From assembly GCA_016286365.1 (NCBI GenBank), contig JAEESN010000002.1:62001-126000 (forward strand): a stretch of 64,000 nt of DNA, written 5' to 3'. The DNA is from Treponema sp. (GTDB lineage: Bacteria; Spirochaetota; Spirochaetia; Treponematales; Treponemataceae). This document shows positions 59,014-64,000 of this stretch, piece by piece. A program made the translations under genes and the position numbers. How positions within the stretch are numbered: the stretch's first letter is position 1; each line of letters opens with the position of its first letter. Under the pieces are notes generated by a model. It was not told where the DNA came from and made no database searches. It was given only the letters and a program-made list of their open reading frames with translations.

Positions 59014-61050
59014 ATGGTAGATATACTTTATACTTTGATTGATTTTATATGTATTTTCATTCTCCAGGTAATTTTATACCGTACAAAGTATCAGCCTTTT
59101 TATAAGGGAAAAACCAAGGTTAAAGATAAAGCATTCATAAAATATCTTAGTTTAGCATCTTTTATGTGCCTTACAGATGCCTTCTGGGGTTCTATGGCTT
59201 CGCATCAGTTAGCAGTAGGCTTGAATGTTTTTAAGGCTTTAACAGGTATATTAAACATCTTTTTCTGTATTATTCCTTTTTCGTGGTTTTTTTATGTCGA
59301 AACAAATAGGGAAAATTTTACCGAACAGTCTAAAAAAATCATTTTGTTAACATTTTTACCTGTAGCAGTCACAATTGTTTTAAATATTGTCAATTTCTGG
59401 ACAGGCAGCATGTATGTCATAGAAAGAAATCTTGTAATTTACCCGGGTCCGCTTCTTTTTATTCCGGTTACTACAGGAATTGCTTACTACGCCATCTCTA
59501 TGATTTATATGCTCGTCTCTTATGGAAAAACAAAAGATAAGGAAATAAAGAAAAGATATCTTGTTATAGCATTTTATTCACTTATCCTTATAGTTTTTAC
59601 ACTTCTTCAGTTCTTTTTAAATGACGGACCATTCGGCGCGCTTGGTTATATGATTGCGGGCTTTGCTGTTTATATTTTTAATAATTCTAAAGAAAAAGAA
59701 AATCTTTTAATCGACTTTCACGAAACAGAAAATCTTCTTAAGCTCGAAAAAAACGAAATGGTAACAAGTACAATCGCAAATATGTTCATTGTACTTTTGA
59801 GTTTTGAAGGGCTTGATACTCCTCCGCAGAAAATAAAGGGTGGAGAATTATTCGAAGATTCTGTAAATAATATTTCTGATCCAAAGATGATATTCAGCGA
59901 AACCCTTAAAAAATATGTACATCCTGATTATCTTGAAGAAATGATTCTTTTTACAAATAGAGCGTCGGTCAGACAGAGACTTGAAGGTGCAAAATCAATA
60001 AGTAAGGATTTTCTTTCTAAGGATAGTGGCTGGTGCAGGGCTATCTGGGCAAGTGTAAAAGAAGGTGATGACGAAAAGTCTGATACAGTTTTATTTGGTG
60101 TAAGGGTAATCGATAAAGATAAAAAAAGGGAACTTGAGTATCAGCAGAAGTTAAAGCTTGCATTAAAAAATCAGAACGAAATTTTTGGCGAAATGCTTCA
60201 GATGCAGAGTAACGGTATGCTTGCTACAGACATGCATAATAAAATTCTGATGATGAACGATGCAGCTGCAAAAATATTTGGTTTTTCAAATTCGGGAAGT
60301 GTAAACGAAGTAGAAGATTTGTTTATAAAAGTTGATATGGAGAATAAGGAAGAAATCCGTGCAAAACTCCGTAAAATCAAAATGAACGGCGGAAAGTATG
60401 CATTTGAATTCTCTGTAACGGATTTAAACGGAAATCTTATTCACTATATTGCTGAATCAAAACTCACACATCTTTCTAACGGAGACAAAGTTGTTCTTAC
60501 TTCGTTTGCAGATATCACTAAAAATAAAAAGATGGAAAGGGATCTTGTAATTCTTTCTGAAACAGATGCCCTTACCGGAATAAGCAATCGTGGAAGCGGT
60601 GAAAGAAAAATTGAATATCTTCTTTCTACCGGAAAGAGCGGAATGCTTTGTATTTTAGATGCAGATAAATTTAAGAGCATAAACGATAATTACGGTCATG
60701 TTGTTGGCGACAGGGTAATCATAAAAATTGCGGAAAGTCTTAAAAAGACATTCAGAGACAGAGACATTATAATGCGTCTTGGTGGTGATGAATTTGCCGT
60801 CTTTGCCGTTGGAATTGTAGAAGAAAAAGATGCAAAACTCTGTCTGCAGAGATTTTTTGAAAATGTGGATGATATTCAGATTCCGGAAATGGGCGAAAAA
60901 AGAATTTCTGTGAGCCTTGGAATTGTTCTTTGCACAGATGTAGAAAACAAAAGTTTTGATGATTACTATCAGATGGCAGACCGCGCTATGTATGTGAGCA
61001 AAAAATACGACGGAAATCATTTTGAGTTCTGTCGAACAATGGAAAAATAG
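59014..61050 (+). CDS. Membrane diguanylate cyclase: TM N-terminus, PAS-like, GGDEF
   Basis: TM helices; PAS-like GMLATDMHNKILMMNDAAAKIFGF; RLGGDEFAVFAVG. Confidence 0.9.
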   Translation: MVDILYTLIDFICIFILQVILYRTKYQPFYKGKTKVKDKAFIKYLSLASFMCLTDAFWGSMASHQLAVGLNVFKALTGILNIFFCIIPFSWFFYVETNRENFTEQSKKIILLTFLPVAVTIVLNIVNFWTGSMYVIERNLVIYPGPLLFIPVTTGIAYYAISMIYMLVSYGKTKDKEIKKRYLVIAFYSLILIVFTLLQFFLNDGPFGALGYMIAGFAVYIFNNSKEKENLLIDFHETENLLKLEKNEMVTSTIANMFIVLLSFEGLDTPPQKIKGGELFEDSVNNISDPKMIFSETLKKYVHPDYLEEMILFTNRASVRQRLEGAKSISKDFLSKDSGWCRAIWASVKEGDDEKSDTVLFGVRVIDKDKKRELEYQQKLKLALKNQNEIFGEMLQMQSNGMLATDMHNKILMMNDAAAKIFGFSNSGSVNEVEDLFIKVDMENKEEIRAKLRKIKMNGGKYAFEFSVTDLNGNLIHYIAESKLTHLSNGDKVVLTSFADITKNKKMERDLVILSETDALTGISNRGSGERKIEYLLSTGKSGMLCILDADKFKSINDNYGHVVGDRVIIKIAESLKKTFRDRDIIMRLGGDEFAVFAVGIVEEKDAKLCLQRFFENVDDIQIPEMGEKRISVSLGIVLCTDVENKSFDDYYQMADRAMYVSKKYDGNHFEFCRTMEK

Positions 61051-61803
61051 ATGAAAAAAAATGTTTTTTTACAGGGAGTAAGGGATGGTTTACCGATTGG
61101 ACTTGGTTATCTTGCCGTTTCTTTTTCTCTTGGAATTGTTGCAAGAAATGCGGGGCTTTCGGCTTTTCAGGGATTTCTTGCCAGTCTTTTGAATGTTGCA
61201 TCGGCAGGGGAATACGCCCTTTTTAAGGGAATAGAAGCTGCTTCGCTTTATATAGAAATTGCCCTTATTACTTTTGTTATTAATGCCCGCTATCTTTTGA
61301 TGAGCTGTGCACTGTCTCAACGATTTGATGAAAAAACGGGGCTTCTTGCTCGCCTCTTGGTTGGTTTTGGGGTAACAGACGAAATTTTTGGAATTACGGT
61401 AGCGCGCGACGGTTATATTGAACCAGCCTATAATTACGGAGCAATCTGTATTTCTGTTCCTTTGTGGTGTATAGGGACAGCCCTTGGTGTAATTGCAGGA
61501 AATCTTTTACCGGCAAGCGTTGTAAGTGCACTTTCTGTTGCTTTGTACGGTATGTTCCTTGCAATCATCATTCCACCTGCAAAGAAAAATCCTGTAATTC
61601 TTGCCGGTGTTTTAGTCAGTTTTGCATTAAGCTTCTGTTTTACAAAGATTCCATATATAAAAGAAATTTCTTCGGGAAACAGAACGATTATTCTTACGGT
61701 TGTTATCTCATCTGTGCTGGCAATCATTAAGCCTGTAAAGGGGGACAACCCTCAGAAAAACGAACAGAATAAAGAAAATAATAAAGAGGAGGCAGCAAAA
61801 TGA
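61051..61803 (+). CDS. azlC: AzlC-family branched-chain amino acid exporter subunit
   Basis: GVRDGLPIGLGYLAVSFSLGIVARNAGLS; followed by overlapping azlD. Confidence 0.87.
   Translation: MKKNVFLQGVRDGLPIGLGYLAVSFSLGIVARNAGLSAFQGFLASLLNVASAGEYALFKGIEAASLYIEIALITFVINARYLLMSCALSQRFDEKTGLLARLLVGFGVTDEIFGITVARDGYIEPAYNYGAICISVPLWCIGTALGVIAGNLLPASVVSALSVALYGMFLAIIIPPAKKNPVILAGVLVSFALSFCFTKIPYIKEISSGNRTIILTVVISSVLAIIKPVKGDNPQKNEQNKENNKEEAAK
61738..61755 (+). repeat. Dispersed-repeat copy at the 3' end of azlC
   Basis: aagggggacaaccctcag, encoding KGDNPQ. Confidence 0.7.
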
Positions 61804-62108
61804 ATGCGTACATCTATATTTGTATTATAACTGCAGCTGTTGTTTCATATTTAATAAGGGTTGTCCCTCTTACTCTTATCCGTAAACCGATTAAAAATCA
61901 GTTTATAAAATCATTTTTGTATTATGTTCCTTACGTTACTCTTTCTGTAATGACTTTTCCGGCAATCATAGAGGCAACAAATTCTCCAATTTCAGGAATA
62001 ATTGCTCTTGTTGCAGGTGTTGTTGCAGCATTCTTTGGGGCCGGGCTTTTACCTGTTGCAAGCATCTGTTGTGTTGTAGTTTTTATTGCAGAATTGTTTA
62101 TAAAATAA
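61800..62108 (+). CDS. azlD: AzlD-family branched-chain amino acid transport protein
   Basis: SYLIRVVPLTLIRKPIKNQFIKSFLYYVPYVTLSVMTFPAI; overlaps azlC stop. Confidence 0.85.
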   Translation: MNAYIYICIITAAVVSYLIRVVPLTLIRKPIKNQFIKSFLYYVPYVTLSVMTFPAIIEATNSPISGIIALVAGVVAAFFGAGLLPVASICCVVVFIAELFIK

Positions 62109-62123
62109 TCAGGGAATAGAAGT

Positions 62124-63431
62124 ATGAACAGAAAAAGACTTATTGTAATTCTTTCCGGAGTTCTTGTTTTTGTAACAGCTCTGGTTATTTCTTTTATGTG
62201 TTATGTAAATGGTGTTTTTGGGGATGGCGGAAACGGTAATCCTGTTGTTGATATTCAAGAAATGCGTCCCTTAACAGAGATTTTATCTAAGGACCAGGTG
62301 ATTGAAGACCGCGATAAACTGATAGAATATATTGAATCCGTTCATCCATATTTTGATTTAGAAGAAGATAAGTCTGAGTATGTCGAAGAAAAACTAAAAT
62401 TCATGGCTTACTGCAGTAAAGAAATGACCGTTCAGCAGTTTTTTATGGCGTGTGCCAGTTTTGTAAATTTTTTTAAAGATGGCCACACAAGGATGATGTG
62501 GAATCAGACGGTTTTCTTTTCTGCCGATTTTGATTATTCAGATAATAAATTATTTTATGGCGAAGAAAAAAGTCCTGTAAAAAAAATTGATGGAATTCCT
62601 GTGGAAGAAATTTTTAATATGATTATAAATCTTCTTCCAATAGAAAACGAAATGACCCAGAAGCTTTATTTTGAAGAGTATTCAAAAAATCTGGAAATTT
62701 TAAAGCTTTGCAGTTCTAATATTCCGGCAAATTATCTTACGGTTAGCCTGGAAAACGGACAGGAATTCAAAATCACAAAGATAAAGAATAATAATGCAGG
62801 CTATGACAGAACAACGGTTTATGAAAAAGGCGATGTTGTAGTTGTTGATTTTAACCTTTGCCAGGATGATGAAATTTTTCAAAAAGCGTGTAAGGATTTA
62901 GAAGAACGTATAAAAAAAGGATTTAAAAAGGTAATCATCGATATACGCGGAAATCCGGGTGGAAACTCTAATACCTGCGATAAATTACTCGAGATTCTTG
63001 GGATGAGGCCGCCGGAGTATTCTGTTTATGTAAGATATTCTCAAAAGGCTAAGCTTCAGAACGGATATAAAAAAGGTTCCGGAAATTATCACTACAAGGG
63101 TTCGGCAAAAAAAGCAAAACAGAATCCTGATATTCAGCTTTGTGTTTTAACTGATTGTCATACCTTTAGCTCGGCTACAATGCTTGCAGTTTATGTTCGC
63201 GACGGTAAACTTGGAAAAATAGTCGGGGAGCCTAGTGCAAATAATCCTTGTTCTTATGGTGATATAATTTATTACAGCCTTCCTAATTCAAAAATAAGCG
63301 GAACAATTTCGCACAAGCAGTTTATAAGGCCAGATGATTCTCTTAAAAAAGAACGCATGCTTGTTCCAGATGAACAGATAAAACCTGAATACGCTTTAGA
63401 CAGGGCATTATACATTCTTGGAAGTAATTAA
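62124..63431 (+). CDS. S41-family (tail-specific) peptidase-like protein
   Basis: N-terminal TM; KVIIDIRGNPGGNSNTCDKLLEIL; LTDCHTFSSATMLAVYVRDGKLGKIVGEPSANNP. Confidence 0.8.
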   Translation: MNRKRLIVILSGVLVFVTALVISFMCYVNGVFGDGGNGNPVVDIQEMRPLTEILSKDQVIEDRDKLIEYIESVHPYFDLEEDKSEYVEEKLKFMAYCSKEMTVQQFFMACASFVNFFKDGHTRMMWNQTVFFSADFDYSDNKLFYGEEKSPVKKIDGIPVEEIFNMIINLLPIENEMTQKLYFEEYSKNLEILKLCSSNIPANYLTVSLENGQEFKITKIKNNNAGYDRTTVYEKGDVVVVDFNLCQDDEIFQKACKDLEERIKKGFKKVIIDIRGNPGGNSNTCDKLLEILGMRPPEYSVYVRYSQKAKLQNGYKKGSGNYHYKGSAKKAKQNPDIQLCVLTDCHTFSSATMLAVYVRDGKLGKIVGEPSANNPCSYGDIIYYSLPNSKISGTISHKQFIRPDDSLKKERMLVPDEQIKPEYALDRALYILGSN

Positions 63432-63440
63432 AGGGGAAAT

Positions 63441-64000
63441 ATGATTTTTGACAGCTTGATTTTAGACGTAGACGGAACAATCTGGAATACTACAGAGGTG
63501 GTAGCAAGGGCCTGGAACAGACAGATAAAAAAATATTTTCCGGAAGTTAAACCCGTCAATGCAGAAGTTTTAAAAACTCAGTTTGGAAAACCCATGAACA
63601 TAATTGCAGATAATCTTTTTCCATCTTTGACAGAAGAAGAAAAAGACCGCCTTATGGAATATTGCTGTAAAGCCGAGCAGGAAGAAATAGAAAATAATAA
63701 AGAAAACATAACTTTTCCGAACGTGTGCGAGACGATAATCAGTCTTAGTAAAAAAATCCCGATTTTTATTGTGAGTAACTGCCAGATCGGTTATATAGAA
63801 CTTGTGATGAAGAAAAACGGCATTGAAAAATATATTACTGATTATGAATGCTTTGGAAAAACAAGATTAAACAAGGACGAAAATATCTCTTTAGTTATAA
63901 AAAGAAATAACCTTCAGAAACCGGCCTATGTAGGAGATACCCAGGGTGATTATGAAGCCTGTAAAAAAGCGGGCGTTCCATTTATCTGGGCATCCTACGG
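63441..64000 (+). CDS. HAD-superfamily hydrolase, truncated by window end
   Basis: ATG at 63441 after SD aagggga: MIFDSLILDVDGTIWNTTEVVARAWNRQ...IFIVSNCQ...YVGDTQGDYEACKKAG; open to window end. Confidence 0.85.
   Translation, partial: MIFDSLILDVDGTIWNTTEVVARAWNRQIKKYFPEVKPVNAEVLKTQFGKPMNIIADNLFPSLTEEEKDRLMEYCCKAEQEEIENNKENITFPNVCETIISLSKKIPIFIVSNCQIGYIELVMKKNGIEKYITDYECFGKTRLNKDENISLVIKRNNLQKPAYVGDTQGDYEACKKAGVPFIWASY

Noticed and set aside
61856-61872. aagggttgtccctctta in azlD as a definite repeat copy
   Set aside because: Encodes RVVPL at a position where AzlD proteins usually have R-x-x-P; likely native. Kept only as a low-interest note.
1-64000. CRISPR array, tRNA or rRNA genes
   Set aside because: The dispersed motif is not regularly spaced with unique spacers, and no tRNA cloverleaf or rRNA core was recognised by eye; a tRNAscan/Infernal run would be needed to exclude fully.

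Overview
The window looks like chromosomal DNA from a Treponema-like spirochete. This lineage call is inferred from gene content: FolE2, SpoIIE/STAS modules, chemotaxis genes and many beta-helix lipoproteins. I recognise about 45 genes, including folE2, folD, a RarA-type ATPase with a long C-terminal extension, ilvB, an IS200-like/RAYT transposase, an NFACT protein, leuS, an STAS/SpoIIE module, grpE-dnaK-dnaJ, an RluA-type synthase, asnA, apt, a polyprenyl synthase, cheB/cheR, a TetR/acyl-CoA synthetase pair, htpG, an MCP, a GGDEF protein and azlCD. Main points for a second look: (1) a dispersed GC-rich repeat (core GAGGGTTGTCCCCCTTGTC) occurs as inverted palindromes, as direct pairs about 40 bp apart and as singletons, some read in frame inside proteins, and a RAYT-like HUH transposase lies in the same region with a copy next to it. 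This looks like a REP/RAYT system that also inserts peptides into proteins. (2) A complete transcription attenuator, not in the ORF track, lies upstream of ilvB: a Val/Leu-rich 19-aa leader peptide, competing hairpins and a terminator. (3) Mutually exclusive hairpins at the dnaK start place the SD in a loop, a candidate RNA thermometer. (4) A small cassette encodes a 30-aa lipoprotein, a TM protein and a PARP-like protein, next to a frameshifted Rpn nuclease. (5) A tetR/beta-helix-lipoprotein array has been reduced by a deletion, leaving a fused relic. (6) A perfect 96-bp-period duplication lies between dnaK and dnaJ. No tRNA, rRNA or CRISPR was recognised.
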